Shown: positions 46,480-58,397 of the stretch, in pieces | Layout of the letters: each line of letters opens with the position of its first letter | Position numbering within the stretch: the stretch's first letter is position 1 | Assembly: GCA_032871835.1 (NCBI GenBank) | Contig: CM065296.1 | Location: forward strand, 56,697,288 to 56,761,287 | Direction of reading: 5' to 3' | Source: Dipteronia dyeriana | Taxonomy: Eukaryota; Streptophyta; Magnoliopsida; Sapindales; Sapindaceae | Length of the DNA stretch: 64,000 nt | Notes under the pieces: model-generated | The model's database searches: none | What the model was told of the DNA's origin: nothing | What the model saw: the letters and a program-made list of their open reading frames with translations, nothing else | Made by a program: the position numbers and the translations under genes

Positions 46480-46989
46480 GAGGTGATTTTTTGTATACAT
46501 TTCAATGTTTTTGTTTGGAATACTTTTATGGTGTGTTGAAGCTGTGCCAACTTTTGTGGTGTGTTGCAACTTGTAATGGAATCGAGCAAGGCTTGTAAGT
46601 TTCAACTTCAGTTAACTGTATAAGCAGATTAAGAAAAACAGATTCATCTGTTAAATCCATTCGAAAACACAAGTAAGAAAAGACTCATACTGTAGTTGAA
46701 TTCCTGGTTTTTATCAAAGCACATAAATGGAAGTGACGCAAGCATTAGATTGGAACATTATCATATTCAAAAATGCCCAAAGATATGATAGAATGCAAGT
46801 TTCACTTTAGGAGTTAAATAAAAGATCTGGCCCATAATGCCAGAAATGTGTCCATTTTTAATACCACAATCCGTAGTCAACAATCCGATGAAACCACTAA
46901 ATCTCTAGCATTACCAATGACAGATGATTCAACAACTGTTTCACTGCAGAAAAAGAATACAGAACATTACCATAACCTCATCAGCACGT
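46480..46989. other. 3' untranslated interval between SINAT and PPR gene
   Basis: The two genes converge here. The 510 bp holds presumed 3' untranslated sequence of both and nothing else recognised. Confidence 0.5.
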
Positions 46990-48963
46990 TCATGCAGTTA
47001 CCTGCTCGGTTGCACCATCGTTTCTAGCCTCGGTTTCCATCCCATTTATTGTTCCATCCTCCAGGTTTGCATCAGGAGTCGACTCCACTTCTGTAGCTTC
47101 CTCGACATTCTCTTCTTTGCCAACTTGTGGTTCAGCCCCGGACGTAGCCTCAACAGCATCATTATTGTCGGGGATCTCACCTTCACCTCCTTTATTTCCA
47201 AAATAACGGAGGGAGGACATGGTAGTTCTTGTTGCACCATTCTTAGCTTTTTCTAGTTCTTCTGCTTCTTTAGCCTTAGCTTCGGCTTTTTGCCTCTCCT
47301 TCTCTTCCATAAGCTTCGCTAAATCCTCTTCTCTCCCTTCCTTCATCAATTCTCCTCTCACAAACTCCTGCAACTCCTCACTGAGCTTGACACCATCATC
47401 ATCCAACATTTCGTCTACAATCTTAAGCATCTCATCCAATTTTCCAACATCACCAAACGTCTTCATCATAAACTTATAACTTGCATCATCCATCTTCAGC
47501 TTCTTCACCATTGTATCGAAAAACGATTTGGCCTCATCAACCTTTCCCACTTTAACCAACTCATCAACCACTCTGTTGTAAACAACCAAGTTAGGCCTCA
47601 AACCCAAATCAATCATCTTCCTAAAATAAGTCGCCCCATCATCAATCCTATTCTCCTTAAAACAAGTATCCAACAACAAGCCATAAGTATACTCATCCGG
47701 ATTCACTCCCTTCTCACCCATTTCACCATAAAGCATCTCAGCCTCAGCCAACAACCCATTCTTACACAACTGATCGATCAGATTATTGAACGATAATCCA
47801 TCTGGATTACACCTATACTCACCCATCTTCCTAAAAACCTCAACGGCCTCCTCGAATCTCCCTTCACCACAATATCCATCAACCATCACATTAAAGCTTC
47901 CCAAATTCACAGTCAATCTCCTAGGCGGTTTATGCTCATTCATCATTCTATCAAACAACCTCAACGCCTCATCAAACTTTCCATTCTTGCAAAATGCATC
48001 AAGAACCGAATTGTACGCAATGGCGTTCATTTTCACACCTTCATTCTCCCCAACGGCAACGCTGTACCACTCCATGGCCTCCTTCTCCATACCCTTAAGG
48101 AAATACCCTATCATCAAGCTCCCATACACAACCCCATCACTCACAACTTCTCCTCCTCCCAACTTTTCTCTCAACTCCTCGAAATGCCCTATAACCCCAT
48201 CGGAATCGCCATTTCTAACAAAACCAGACATCAAATAGCTGTAGACAACCGGGTCAGCATTAAAACCCTTGACAAACATCTCCTCCTTCAACTCCAGAGC
48301 CCTCTCAATTTTCCCATTATCAACCAACCCTTTGATTAGAATCCGATAAGTGTCCGGAGACGGATTGAAGGGGGCCTCATCCATAAGAAGCTTGTATTGT
48401 TCGAGGGCGTTGTCGGGTCGTTGACAATCACAATAGGTTTGGATGAGGAGATTGTAGGTGATGACATTAGGGGCGATGCTGGCCTGGGTGATGAAGCGGT
48501 GGAGCGAGAGGAGGTCGGAGTACTTAGACTGACGGAGCTGGGCGGTGAGGACGGCGTTGATGGTAAAGATGGAGGGGCGGCAGTTGGAGTAGACGGAGTG
48601 GCGAGTGTAGAGAGCCGCCTCCTCCAGGTCGTTTAGGCGGACGAGAGTGAGGATGTGGTTGTGGAGGTTGAGGCGCTTGCCAGTAAGGGCGGCGACGGTT
48701 TCAGGGAGCTTCGGGGCATTAGGGTTTTGGTTGGGTTTTGGAGGAGACGATTGTTGTTGGGAGCGGTGGAAGGAGGAGAGGGGGGGTTCGATGCGGAGGC
48801 GGCGTTTGCGGCGGCGGCGCTCGGCGGCGGCCTCTTCTGGGGTGGCAAAAGAGAGGAAACGGAGGGTGATGAGAGGGGGAGGCGTGTGGTGGCGGTGGAG
48901 GCAGTGAGGATTTGTTAGGGTTTTGAGGTGGGTCAAGAACGTGGTGGATTTCGAGAGAGCCAT
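46990..48963 (-). CDS. P-class pentatricopeptide repeat protein, organelle-targeted
   Basis: A single uninterrupted exon of 657 residues, usual for PPR genes. The N terminus (about 1-45) is basic, Ser/Thr/His-rich and lacks acidic residues, as in a mitochondrial or plastid presequence. An Arg block ([13 protein letters not shown]) follows. About nine to ten 35-residue P-type repeats span residues about 130-500, e.g. [23 protein letters not shown] and [22 protein letters not shown], with no E or DYW domain. The C terminus (about 540-657) is a Glu/Lys/Ala-rich coiled coil followed by an acidic tail. These proteins bind specific organelle RNAs. [16 protein letters not shown] plus the coiled coil recall Arabidopsis NUWA/EMB1796, an editing cofactor, from memory and unverified. 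The 5' coding part is much more GC-rich than its surroundings. Confidence 0.93.
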   Translation of the reverse strand: MALSKSTTFLTHLKTLTNPHCLHRHHTPPPLITLRFLSFATPEEAAAERRRRKRRLRIEPPLSSFHRSQQQSSPPKPNQNPNAPKLPETVAALTGKRLNLHNHILTLVRLNDLEEAALYTRHSVYSNCRPSIFTINAVLTAQLRQSKYSDLLSLHRFITQASIAPNVITYNLLIQTYCDCQRPDNALEQYKLLMDEAPFNPSPDTYRILIKGLVDNGKIERALELKEEMFVKGFNADPVVYSYLMSGFVRNGDSDGVIGHFEELREKLGGGEVVSDGVVYGSLMIGYFLKGMEKEAMEWYSVAVGENEGVKMNAIAYNSVLDAFCKNGKFDEALRLFDRMMNEHKPPRRLTVNLGSFNVMVDGYCGEGRFEEAVEVFRKMGEYRCNPDGLSFNNLIDQLCKNGLLAEAEMLYGEMGEKGVNPDEYTYGLLLDTCFKENRIDDGATYFRKMIDLGLRPNLVVYNRVVDELVKVGKVDEAKSFFDTMVKKLKMDDASYKFMMKTFGDVGKLDEMLKIVDEMLDDDGVKLSEELQEFVRGELMKEGREEDLAKLMEEKERQKAEAKAKEAEELEKAKNGATRTTMSSLRYFGNKGGEGEIPDNNDAVEATSGAEPQVGKEENVEEATEVESTPDANLEDGTINGMETEARNDGATEQVTA

Positions 48964-49038
48964 TTTTGCTTTTGGACGGATTTTGTTAGATCATTGATAG
49001 GGTTCTAATAGGGTTTAGAATTAGATGATGACGATGAC

Positions 49039-49098
49039 GATGACTTATACGCTGCCGTTTTTGAGGAACAATTGGGATGACTTATACGCTGCCGTTTT
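49039..49098 (+). repeat. 24-bp direct repeat upstream of the PPR gene
   Basis: ATGACTTATACGCTGCCGTT occurs at about 49039 and again at about 49075. It lies upstream of the PPR start codon in the presumed promoter. Confidence 0.7.
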
Positions 49099-49239
49099 GG
49101 GCTTTCATCATTCCGGGCCTTACAATAATGTCACACTTGAATGTGATTTCTGTCCTATACCATATAAGTTTATTAATTGGAATGAAAATGAGAACCAGTT
49201 GAAAACCACCGTTTATAAAATCAAAACAAAATCATGAGA

Positions 49240-49565
49240 AATTATTTTGTTGTAAGAATCAGAGATTTCTTTGGGGTTTTTTTTTTTTTTTTTTTTTCTG
49301 GGGACCATGGCCATAATATTGTAATAAAATAAAAGCAATGAAAATTTGGATTGTGAACAAAAAGAGTAACCACCTAAAAACTTGGCGAAATTAGGCTGTC
49401 TCCATTAACTAAACCTCAGGATTATAATCAAGGTTATTAGTGCATATCACCACTTGTATTAATCCTAATAAAGAAACAAAAATATCTTCTACAACAAGCA
49501 ATAACAAAAACACACTCAAAACCGTCTTTTCAGTTATAGACATCATACAGAATGACTTCAGAGTT
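49240..49565. other. Intergenic interval downstream of SF3B4
   Basis: Holds a 25-base poly-T run at about 49275-49299 and the presumed SF3B4 3' untranslated region. No gene seen. Confidence 0.4.
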
Positions 49566-51118
49566 TTAACTTGAGGGAGACGGTGGAGGCGGCGGTAACA
49601 TTGACATCATTGGGGGCCTTCCCATTTGTCCCATTTGTTGTTGGGGTGGCGGTGGTGGCCGCCAGGCAGGTTGTTGGCTACCCATTCCCATTCCCATTGG
49701 TTGCGGAGGGGGCCTTGGATGAACTGAACCTAATTGTGGAGGTGGTGGCATATTTGGTGGCGGTGGTCTGAACTGAACAGGTGGCAGGGGCATGAGAGGT
49801 TGACCATATTGCTGTGGCTGACCCGGCCAAGCTGCTTGCCCACCTACCTGAACAGGTCGGAAGGCTGCACCTTGTGGGGGTGGTGGGCGAATGGATGGGA
49901 TTGGACCTGGAGCAGCACCGTTACTAAAGGGGCGAGGAGGCACTGGTCCACCAACACTACCATTGGCCTGGGGAACATTCTGAAGTGATGGAGGTCCAAT
50001 GGCAAACAATGTGTGGGGCCTACTCTTCTGAGAACCTGGATTGTTTGCCGCCAAAATTCTCTCTGCATTGTTACAAACCAAATGATGAATTTGAATCCCA
50101 ACTTGACAAACAATTGCCCAGAAACACTTTCAAATTGGAAAAGATATAACATCATGGTTAAATATTATTAATAAACATTTAAATGTTAACCGGGACGGAC
50201 CTAAGTACTAACAGAATGGAAAAGCCAAAAAAGTAACAGCAGAATGTGTAAAAAACCTCACCTGCTGGAGTACCATGGCGTTCCCCTTTTGTGTCTTTCT
50301 TGTATGCGTATGAGACAGTAATTTGACGGTTACAAAGGTACTGGCCATTCATTGCCTATGGCAACAGAAGAAATGTCAGAATAAATTCCATATTTGAACA
50401 GGATAGACTAAACCAAATCACACCCATTGCCTTCAAGAAATGTTTATATCAAGCAATATAAATAATATTACGGGGGCGTTTACTAATCAGGAGTCCTAAT
50501 GAGGTAAAGGAAGCTTAATTACTGATTTATGATACTAAAATAAGTTGAGAATCATATTATGTGAGTCCCACAAACAAATTAAGGGATTAAGCTCCCACCA
50601 GAAAAGGGAACTTGACTCCTCCCTCCCACTTAAGGAATCAAGTTCCATGTCCTGATTCTCTTTCCCATGAAACACGAACCCTTTTCATTTAATTCGTGAT
50701 TAGTAAACGCATACTAAATGGAATACTAAATTTCATGAGTAAAATTTCATGAGGGGTCTGGACTATAAATGACAAAAAAATTAAACAAAATAAAAGATGA
50801 TAGTAATTAGTAACTGTGGCCAAGCTTCGACAGACAGCCAACACTAACAAGACTTGTATGCAATGTTGCAAAAATCCGCGACTAGGTGCCGCCTAGTCCC
50901 TAGTCAGCGGCCCTTTGCCGTGTCGGCTTAGTCGGTCAAAGTCGGCAACTAGTGCCGCTGACCGATTAGGCTGACTTTTTTTTTATCAACTTTGATTGGA
51001 ATTTGATCTAGTTAGATTTTGTTCGGTTGTTTATAGATTTTGATTCTCATTATTGAATGTTTTATAATTTGATTTTCAATTTGACGTTCAATATATAGTA
51101 TAAACATTTACTCAATTA

Positions 51119-51159
<41 letters not shown>

Positions 51160-54100
51160 CGGCCCGCCGGCCACCTAGTCCCCAACTAGTGCCTGGCGAT
51201 TTTTGCAACACTGCTTGTATGTAGGTGATGAACAATTGAACGACAGATTTTCAAGCAAAATTGATTAACATATGTAAAGGACATACCTCGATAGCTGCAT
51301 CTGATGCCTCAAAAGAATCGTAGCTAATGAAACCAAAACCACGTGAATTTCCGGTCTCAGGATCTCTCATTATCTGAAAGTAGAAATGCTAATCATCAAC
51401 TCCAAAACCAAACAAATATAACAAAAATGAATAAATGTCAATTATGCAAAAAGTTTGCAAGGTAGAGAAACAAAGGGTGTGTTCAGTAACCTTTTTCAGT
51501 TTTATCAATTTCCAATTGAAAACAAAAAAATTTGAATTTAATGTTTTGCGATCAAAAAACACGTCTGACAACAATTATTGAAAACATTATTCTGAAAAAA
51601 AAAACATTAAAAACGTCTAGTATCAAAGTTCAAAATATAAAATTATACAAGGTCCTATCATTTTTTTTCTTAATTTTTTGCTTTATACTAACTAATATAA
51701 CCACTCAAAAATTAATGCTATTTGGTGGAATTTATTATAACATTATCTTAAACTTTTTTAATATTCAATTGTGTAAAAAATTAAGAGACAAATTATTGAA
51801 AAGTCATTACACAAATGAATACAACCCAATCTGTAACCCAATCTGCTTGCATCAACACTTTTTATTTTCTCTGTCTAGCATCTTCCAGTAAGAAAACTAT
51901 CAACAGGCCAAATCCCTAATTTCATACTTTCTAAAACATCTCCACTCTAATATTTGATGGTTGGGTTTCGATGGCAGGGGATGCAGCGGCTGGTTTCGTA
52001 GCCTGGGTTCCAGCAATGCAGCAGCTGGATTTTGTGGCCTGGGTTCTGGTGATGATGCAAATGGTTGGATCTCATGGCCTAGTGATGTTGAGTCTAATGA
52101 AAAGCGATGGGATGAGCTTGGTAGTGATGGATTTTGTTTTCCAAGGTTAGCTTTGATGAAGATGTAGACAGTGGAGATGTAGACACTGAACTAGAGATTA
52201 ATTTTTGGTGAGTTTGGGTTTAACATAGAGACTAACCAGAGACTCAAGTTTGAGTTTGAGTAAAAAACACAGAAAACATCAAACTTTTGTTCTCTGTGTT
52301 TTCAACTTTTGATACACTAAAGGCAGGAATCATTTCCCGTGCTTTCACTTTTTTATGTTACAAAATAGCTATCGAACTTGTTTTAGCTGTTTTTTGAATT
52401 TGAAAAATGAAAAATTGGTTTCAAAAACTATACCGAACAGCCACTAAGAAATTTGGGTTGGAGGCAAGGTGGGAAATACAAGTGTTATATACTTTTTTTT
52501 TCTATTTGGATATTTTGAAGCCACTACTTATTCCACTCACAAGATGTAGCAATCTACTAACAAACCCACTGCCAATTATATTACATGCAATTTTCCAGAA
52601 ACCAAAAATCAGAAATGTATTTCAAACCTCCAATAGATCACCTGATTAGAAGACCAAGCTAAGCAGTCCAAAATTAGACAACACCAAGATGGCCATTGAC
52701 TAGTTTGATTGATTTGACGATGAAGATGGGAATAGAATTACATTAAGCATGGTATTCTATTACTGTCTCTTGACTCACATTCCTCTCCTTCATGACTAGG
52801 TGTTACACATTTTGTTTCCTTCACAGTAACAACACAAGATCTATGATTCTTTGGTGTATGACTCGAAACGTATGACAGCATATTATAATGATAAAATCAC
52901 ATTAAAACTATTGAAACAAAAACTGTCATTTGTGTGGTTATTATAACAGTTCAGGCTGCGACAAAACTTAGCAACTTTCCAAGTATAATAGCATAACAAA
53001 ATCTCAGCACCTTCCACAAATGTATGCTAACTTCAAAATTCAAAAAGCAAGGTAGAGAGGTATGCAAATTCATGAATGTTGAATAAATTAACTATTTAAA
53101 CATCCAAAAAGACAGAGGACATGAAAACTTATATATCAACATATCAAGAAAATAGATGTTTTTAATGGCATATTTACTATAAGAATGTGAATGGCATTTA
53201 CCTTGGGATTTGTAACAATGACTCCAAATGCGCTGAAAGTATCATATAATAGTTTCTCATCCACATCCTGAAAAGAATATCCAGGTCACTTAAAGTCACA
53301 AAGTTAAAACAGGTAATACAGAATTTAAATAAAGAGACTTACAGGATCAAGGTTTCCAATAAAGAGGTTTGCTCCCACATCTAAGCTCTTTTTATCTTGG
53401 GATGCCTGAACCAATGAACATAAATGTTTAAGACCCTGATAATCCACTAGAATACATATAAGAGATACAGGTACTTCAAGAGAAGCCGGTAGTAGAAATT
53501 CAAATCCAAGTACCCAACAAACATCATAAAATCACTATGCAGCAGGGGGCATAAGAAATGTGGCAAGTGATAGCTTGGGAAAGGAAACTCCATACCTTAT
53601 TCACACGTATTGGCTTCCCATAAAGCTTAATCATATTCAGAACCTTAATTGCCTGCGTAATTATAAAAAAAAAAAGTAAATAATTGAATAAAAGAATCAT
53701 TATTGGTTAAAGGGGGAAAAAATAAAAATAAAAATAAAATTAAATAACACAAGGAGCTGAATGGCTGAACTTCAAAGTTGAACCTTGAGATCCCTATAAA
53801 CAGTGTAACAATTAAAGAAAGTTGGATTGCGGCCCATGATCAATACTTACATAGTCAGCATCTTCTTCACTTCGGAACTCTACAAATCCATACCCTTGAT
53901 GAAGATTTGTCACTCTATCTTTTGGAACATAGACATTTACTGTGACAGGGAGTGAGAAAGAGAAGGTTATACATGCAGCATTAAAATCCTTAAAAGAAAA
54001 GGTAAAGCTGGGACTGACAAACCATATCTTACAAACAGAATCTTGTTTCGTTTTCAATATCACTAATGTTGTACATTTTACGGTTTTGCCACACCATCTA

Positions 54101-54686
54101 CTAATATAAAACCAATCTCAATGCAAAAGGCACAGTAATATAACTTTGAAAAGCAGTTGACTTTTTTTGAAGATAACTTCCAAAATATATTGGAATTTCA
54201 ACCACCACAAAACGTCCGATTGTATCACAAGAATCACAAAAGAGAAAATTAAAATAGCAACAGATATAAACAAATATGAAAATTATTGATATGATGATAA
54301 TATCTTAGGCCTCTCACAAACTGATGGAATTATAATAAGTTTTAGTGATTCTCTATCAACTTAGATAAACCAAATTAATGAAAAAAATAATGGGATATGT
54401 CAAGGGCATAAAACCTAAAAAAGAATGTAGTAGTAAAAAGTTAAGAAAAGATACCAACAGGGCCAGCTTGCACAAATAACTCCCAAAGCAACTCCTCAGT
54501 GATCTGAGAGAATTGAAAAAGCTGCTGTAAAATTGAAAAAGCTGTTGTAAAAGAGACAACTGTTAGGGTGTAGCAGGGTACCTGAGGGTCGAGATTGCCG
54601 ACATAAGCAGTGGCGTCTTGGTTTCTCTCGGCGGAGTGTTGCCCCAGCAAGTTGGCTCCCACTCCAGGAGCGATTCTAGTCGTCAT
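49566..54686 (-). CDS. SF3B4: Splicing factor 3B subunit 4 (SF3B4/SAP49)
   Basis: U2 snRNP SF3b component that helps anchor U2 at the branch site. Exons on the minus strand: 54686-54582, 54503-54455, 53939-53851, 53652-53596, 53405-53343, 53267-53202, 51373-51287, 50355-50262, 50062-49566, summing to 1107 nt, 368 residues in one frame. Start context [33 protein letters not shown] is the conserved SF3B4 N terminus. RRM1 is at about 26-100 (RNP2 AYVGNL, RNP1 GYGFVEF), RRM2 at about 115-190 (RNP2 LFIGNL, RNP1 GFGFISY). A Pro/Gly/Met-rich tail (about 230-368) ends PPPPPSPSS. All introns have GT-AG ends. Two MITEs and one further repeat-ended insert lie in its long introns. It looks intact. Confidence 0.95.
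50470..50715. mobile_element. MITE in SF3B4 intron 7
   Basis: Left end GGGGGCGTTTACTAATCA, right end TGATTAGTAAACGCATAC. The 13-15 innermost bases are exact inverted repeats. About 245 bp, no ORF. The target duplication is unclear. Confidence 0.7.
50861..51213. mobile_element. hAT-type MITE in SF3B4 intron 7
   Basis: A perfect 8-bp duplication CTTGTATG (50853-50860 and 51214-51221) flanks 353 bp. Terminal inverted repeats are CAATGTTGCAAAAATC and CAGTGTTGCAAAAATC, one mismatch. GC-rich subterminal copies of CTAGGTGCCG/ACTAGTGCC lie inside each end, and an (AT)n run fills 51123-51155. Confidence 0.9.
51475..52442. mobile_element. Possible DNA transposon in SF3B4 intron 6
   Basis: The left edge GGGTGTGTTCAGTAACCTTTTT resembles the inverted right edge GTGGCTGTTCGGTATAGTTTTT. 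The middle (51960-52170) has a Gly/Trp-rich reading frame with no family I know. The target duplication was not found, so this stays tentative. Confidence 0.4.
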
Positions 54687-54850
54687 TACAAATCTTCCTT
54701 CTGCTAAAACTAAAACCCTCTCTCTCTCTCACTCGTCTCTGTAAATCTGTAACATTATTAATTAAACCGAAACCAGCTGCCGGCAGCCAACAGCAAGTGG
54801 GCTGGGCTGGGCTCATCTGGGCCGGTCTGTGGAATATTACTGCTAAATGT
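54687..54850 (-). promoter_or_regulatory. SF3B4 promoter/leader with GGGCT/GGGCC motifs
   Basis: Upstream of the SF3B4 start codon are GGGCTGGGCTGGGCTC and TGGGCC (about 54798-54825), i.e. GCCCA-type elements on the gene strand. These are frequent in plant genes for growth and RNA processing. A CT-rich leader (TCTCTCTCTCTC, about 54718) follows. Confidence 0.4.
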
Positions 54851-55448
54851 AAATCCACTTTAAATAATTCGAAATATTAGTGTACTTAGTCATCGTTTGT
54901 TTGGCCCTACTGTTCTATATTAAGCAGTTTTTGATGCAAACGTAGTATTTTATTATTTTAACATATTTTAATTATTTAATACAGTAAACACCGTATTAAT
55001 TAATACATTACATTTAATGGTATTATATTGTATTGTATTAAAAAAAATATTTTTTTTTTCTATTTTTTTCAATAAATATGGAATATTGATAAAATGTGTT
55101 AATGTTGTTATTTTTTTTTATAATTTAAAAAATACATAGGAAAATTTTATTTAAATTTTTGGTTTCAGTTAAAATAAATATTTATTGATTTTTTATATAA
55201 AAATATTTATTGATTTATTCATAATAATGATATTTTAAATTAATTTTTAAGTATTTTTTTTTAAATATTATATTTTTATAATATAATAAAATACAATAAA
55301 GTCATAAATGAATAATCTAATACGATATAATACAGTGCATCACCAAACACAGGTTTGTATTAATGATAATACAATCCAATACAATACAGTACAATCCAAT
55401 ATAGTCCAATACAATCCAATGCGGTGTGCTAAACGAGCTTTAATTGAC
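54851..55448. other. Very AT-rich block, possible MITE
   Basis: 54893-55442 has ends CGTTTGTTTGGCCCTAC and, inverted, CTCGTTTAGCACACCGCAT, a weak inverted match, with an interior of poly-A/T and repeated ATACAATCCAATACAAT near 55370-55430. It could be an old MITE. No gene. Confidence 0.35.
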
Positions 55449-55451
55449 TAA

Positions 55452-57160
55452 GGAGGGTGTATTGGTTCAAGATTTCATTAGACAATTTGAGGAATTAAAA
55501 GTCTAGTGACATTGGATTGAGACTTTTTAACAAGTAAGATAAGTTTGGTGGTATTCGATCAAAACTTTTAAGATTTTTAAAAAAAATCTATATTGTCTTG
55601 TGCTATTGGATCTAGACTTTTAAGATTTTTAAAAAAATTCATATTGTCTTATGGTATTCGATCTAGACTTTTCAGCGGCAGTAAATTGTCTGCTGATATT
55701 TAATTAAGATCTAGATTTTTAGGATTTCATGACAAAATGACTTTTTTTAAACTTTTTATATGTATAAATAGCTTTAGTCCAAAATGACATTTTATCAGTC
55801 ATTTGGTACTCGACTTTCAAGTGTAGTTTTATGTTGTCTTTTTATTATTATTTCAAATATTTGGTGGGTGTATTGGTATATAATAAATGTGGCGACCAAA
55901 CATGAAAAAGACAACATAAAACTACACTTGAAAGTCGAGTACCAAATGACTGATAAAATGTCTCTATCAGTTAAAAACAGGTTTATGCTAGATTTCCATG
56001 ATCCTACCACCCTCCTGGTATCTAAAATCTTTAGGACCACTAGTAAAAATTGATCAAATATTTTATTTACATCTATAAAAGATGGATTTGACAAAAAGTA
56101 AAGATAAAGAGGAAGTTGACACATATACACACATGATAAAAAGAGTTGGTCCATTACTGATAATATCGCCCTTTGTTTAGATTGAGTTCAAATACAAAGA
56201 AGATGATCACCATTTCTATGATTTATTGCTTGAGAGAGTTAAAAAGATATGGGCCTCACATAAAACCATGCATCTATAAAATTTAGATACATGTTTTTTT
56301 TTTTAAATCCGATAACAAAAAGGTATGCCAAAACCTATCAAGAGCAAGCACTAGTTGATCGTTTGGAGTTTTTTTTTTTAAATGTATAATTAAATATTAT
56401 AATCATTTTTTTTTGTTATGTACATTTATATTAAAAAATTCTTGTCATGCCCCGACCCTCCAAATTTAACCAATACATGCATAGTCTGTATATCAACTCA
56501 TCTCACCGAACTTGAATCATCTATCACTAACATGAAAGGGGGACATACATCGTATACACCACTAGAGAGAAAAAAAAAAGAGATTAAAGAGCAGTGAAAT
56601 TGGAGTTTGATAACATATGAATTAATGAAATCCAACAAGCCAAACGAAAATACTTCGATGTTCAAGCTATTTTTTTTCTTTATTTCATTTCATTTCTAGT
56701 GAGGTGGTGGGGGATGGGTTGTTGATTATTATATTTATTTCAAATTGTGACATTTTCTGCACCATATGAAGCAAATGAAGGTTATGTGTTGGTTGATGGT
56801 ATTTTAAAATTTTATTACTTCTCTTCATAGCTTATACATGTTTCTCATTCAATTTTCGTTGTTCAGTGACTGCCCTTAATAAGATTATAGAGCACTAGAA
56901 CTTAGGGAGAAAATTGAATGCTACAATCGACTCTTGAAAATCCATATTTTTAAAAATCCAAAAAGTCTTGAAATAAAATCTAGATAATCCTAATAGTATA
57001 TAAATAAATTCTAAGAACTCTTTTCAGAATCCTAAAAGTCAAGTCCATTTAATCTTAATTATCCTAAAAGTATAATCATAACAATCCTAATAATCTAGCA
57101 AATCCATGAAATCTTTGCACCTCAAAATTGTCTATTAAAATCTCAATCCAATACACCCTC
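55452..57160. mobile_element. Harbinger-like non-autonomous element
   Basis: The terminal sequences GAGGGTGTATTGG (left, from 55453) and its inverted copy (right, ending 57160) match exactly, and the similarity continues (GATTTCATTAGACAATTT against GATTTTAATAGACAATTT). Flanks are TAA on both sides (55449-55451 and 57161-57163), as PIF/Harbinger elements duplicate. A 55-60-bp unit (TTTTTAAGATTTTTAAAAAA plus GGTATTCGATCTAGAC) repeats at 55550-55675. No transposase seen. It contains the perfect inverted repeat listed separately. Confidence 0.6.
55786..55962. repeat. Perfect 58-bp inverted repeat with 61-nt loop
   Basis: Arms 55786-55843 and 55905-55962 are exactly complementary over all 58 bases by my base-by-base check. 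The left arm starts GACATTTTATCAGTCATTTG and ends in TTTTT. The loop (55844-55904) contains GGTGGGTGTATTGGTA, resembling the end of the surrounding Harbinger-like element. A transcript across it would form a long perfect hairpin. Confidence 0.97.
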
Positions 57161-57163
57161 TAA

Positions 57164-57475
57164 AAGACCATTTCAACAAATCAATTTTATATTTTATGTT
57201 TTGATTGGTAAGAGAGAGATGGGTGGGAGGATAGCTCTAATCCATTGTTTGGTTGGAGAGATAAGAGAGAGGAGAGGAGAGGAGTATAATGTGAGAGAAA
57301 TGACAATAATACCCTCCAATATTTTATTACCCTCCAATTTATAAAAGGGTAATATAATAAATTTATAATTTATATATCAATCCATTTGTTCAACTCACTT
57401 TTTAATACCAAAAAACATGAAGGATAGATGTTATCCTCCCCATCTATTCTACTCTCTCTTCCTCTTAATGCATCA
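57164..57475. other. Spacer with GA-rich runs
   Basis: Contains GAGAGAGATGGGTGGGAGGATA and AGGAGAGGAGAGGAG stretches and a nearly inverted partner (ATCCTCCCCATCTATTCTAC at 57432), possibly the ends of another old MITE. Nothing coding. Confidence 0.35.
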
Positions 57476-58351
57476 TGTTGTATGTGAATTTTACCAAGCA
57501 TACACGTCATTGACAGGAAGAAGAAAATAGCCAGATGGACGCCCAAATTGGCACTCAGGAAATATACTACGAGGCATCATTAAAGAGAAAAAAAGCCTGA
57601 GTAAGCATATATAGAATGAAACCTACTAGGGATCAGTTAACAACACTAGGGACTGGTTAAACAACGCTTCTACTCGGGCTCAAACGGATCTACTCGGAAC
57701 CATCAGGTATTACTCTTACTCGGGAATAAATACGACTCGAGTAAGAACTTGGTGCTTATTTCACAAGGACTAAGTCATTAAATACGCGAAGATATCTATC
57801 AGGAAGGAATCCCAAATAATGGAACATTAAGTTGGAAGAGTCCCCAATCAGGAAATAACTTGATTTCTTTACGAAGACTACATTCTTATAAGGAAACAAG
57901 TCCAAATTGAACTACACTACTAGAATCCCACTCGATTTCCATAAGAGACTCCGAAACAGGAAAGAAGACAAATCAACCTCAAGCAAGTAACCGAATCACA
58001 ATTAAATACAAAGATCTTGTATTACTTGTACAAAACAGATTAGGGTTCTATAAACATATAAATAGACCCATAATTTGGCTCCAAAAGATATAGGCAATAT
58101 AGCATACAGTAATCATAGCAAATACAGAGAGAAAAAAGAGAGATCGAGAGCTTGTAAACATCATATTTTCATAGTGGATTTTGGCTTGGTTGATCCTTCA
58201 ACCACCCGTGGACGTTTCTCCGATCATCGGCGTTTTACCACGTAAAACTTTTGTCTTCGTTACTCTCTCTGAATCTCTTTCTCTTTGAATTAATAGCCGA
58301 AATCCAATCCTTGTTGGCTTTTCTGACGTAATCCAGAAATCGATGTCAACA
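57476..58351 (+). repeat. 5' LTR of second Tat-like element
   Basis: Starts TGTTGTATGTGAATTTTACC and ends ATGTCAACA, corresponding end for end to the inverted LTR of the first copy (TGTCGTATATAAATTTTATT). 876 bp. CGAGTAAG/ACTCGGG subrepeats lie at 57640-57760. Confidence 0.9.
58057..58064 (+). promoter_or_regulatory. TATA box in LTR
   Basis: TATAAATA about 290 bp before the LTR end. The same motif sits at the equivalent place in both LTRs of the first copy. Confidence 0.6.
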
Positions 58352-58353
58352 AT

Positions 58354-58370
58354 TGGTGCTAGAATGAGGG
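58354..58370 (+). other. Primer-binding site of second Tat-like element
   Basis: TGGTGCTAGAATGAGGG begins two bases (AT) after the LTR, as in the first copy. Matching tRNA not determined. Confidence 0.65.
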
Positions 58371-58397
58371 GCCGAACCTCCGAACTTGTTAAAAGCG

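Noticed and set aside
47786..48918. Several plus-strand frames of 80-150 codons across the PPR gene
   Set aside because: Shadows of the intact 657-residue PPR frame on the minus strand.
49025..49237. Small plus-strand frame MMTMTMTYTLPF
   Set aside because: Low-complexity ATGACG repeat in the PPR promoter with no family features.
55784..56154. Overlapping open frames on both strands over the hairpin
   Set aside because: They are mirror translations of a perfect inverted repeat, with no protein-family features.
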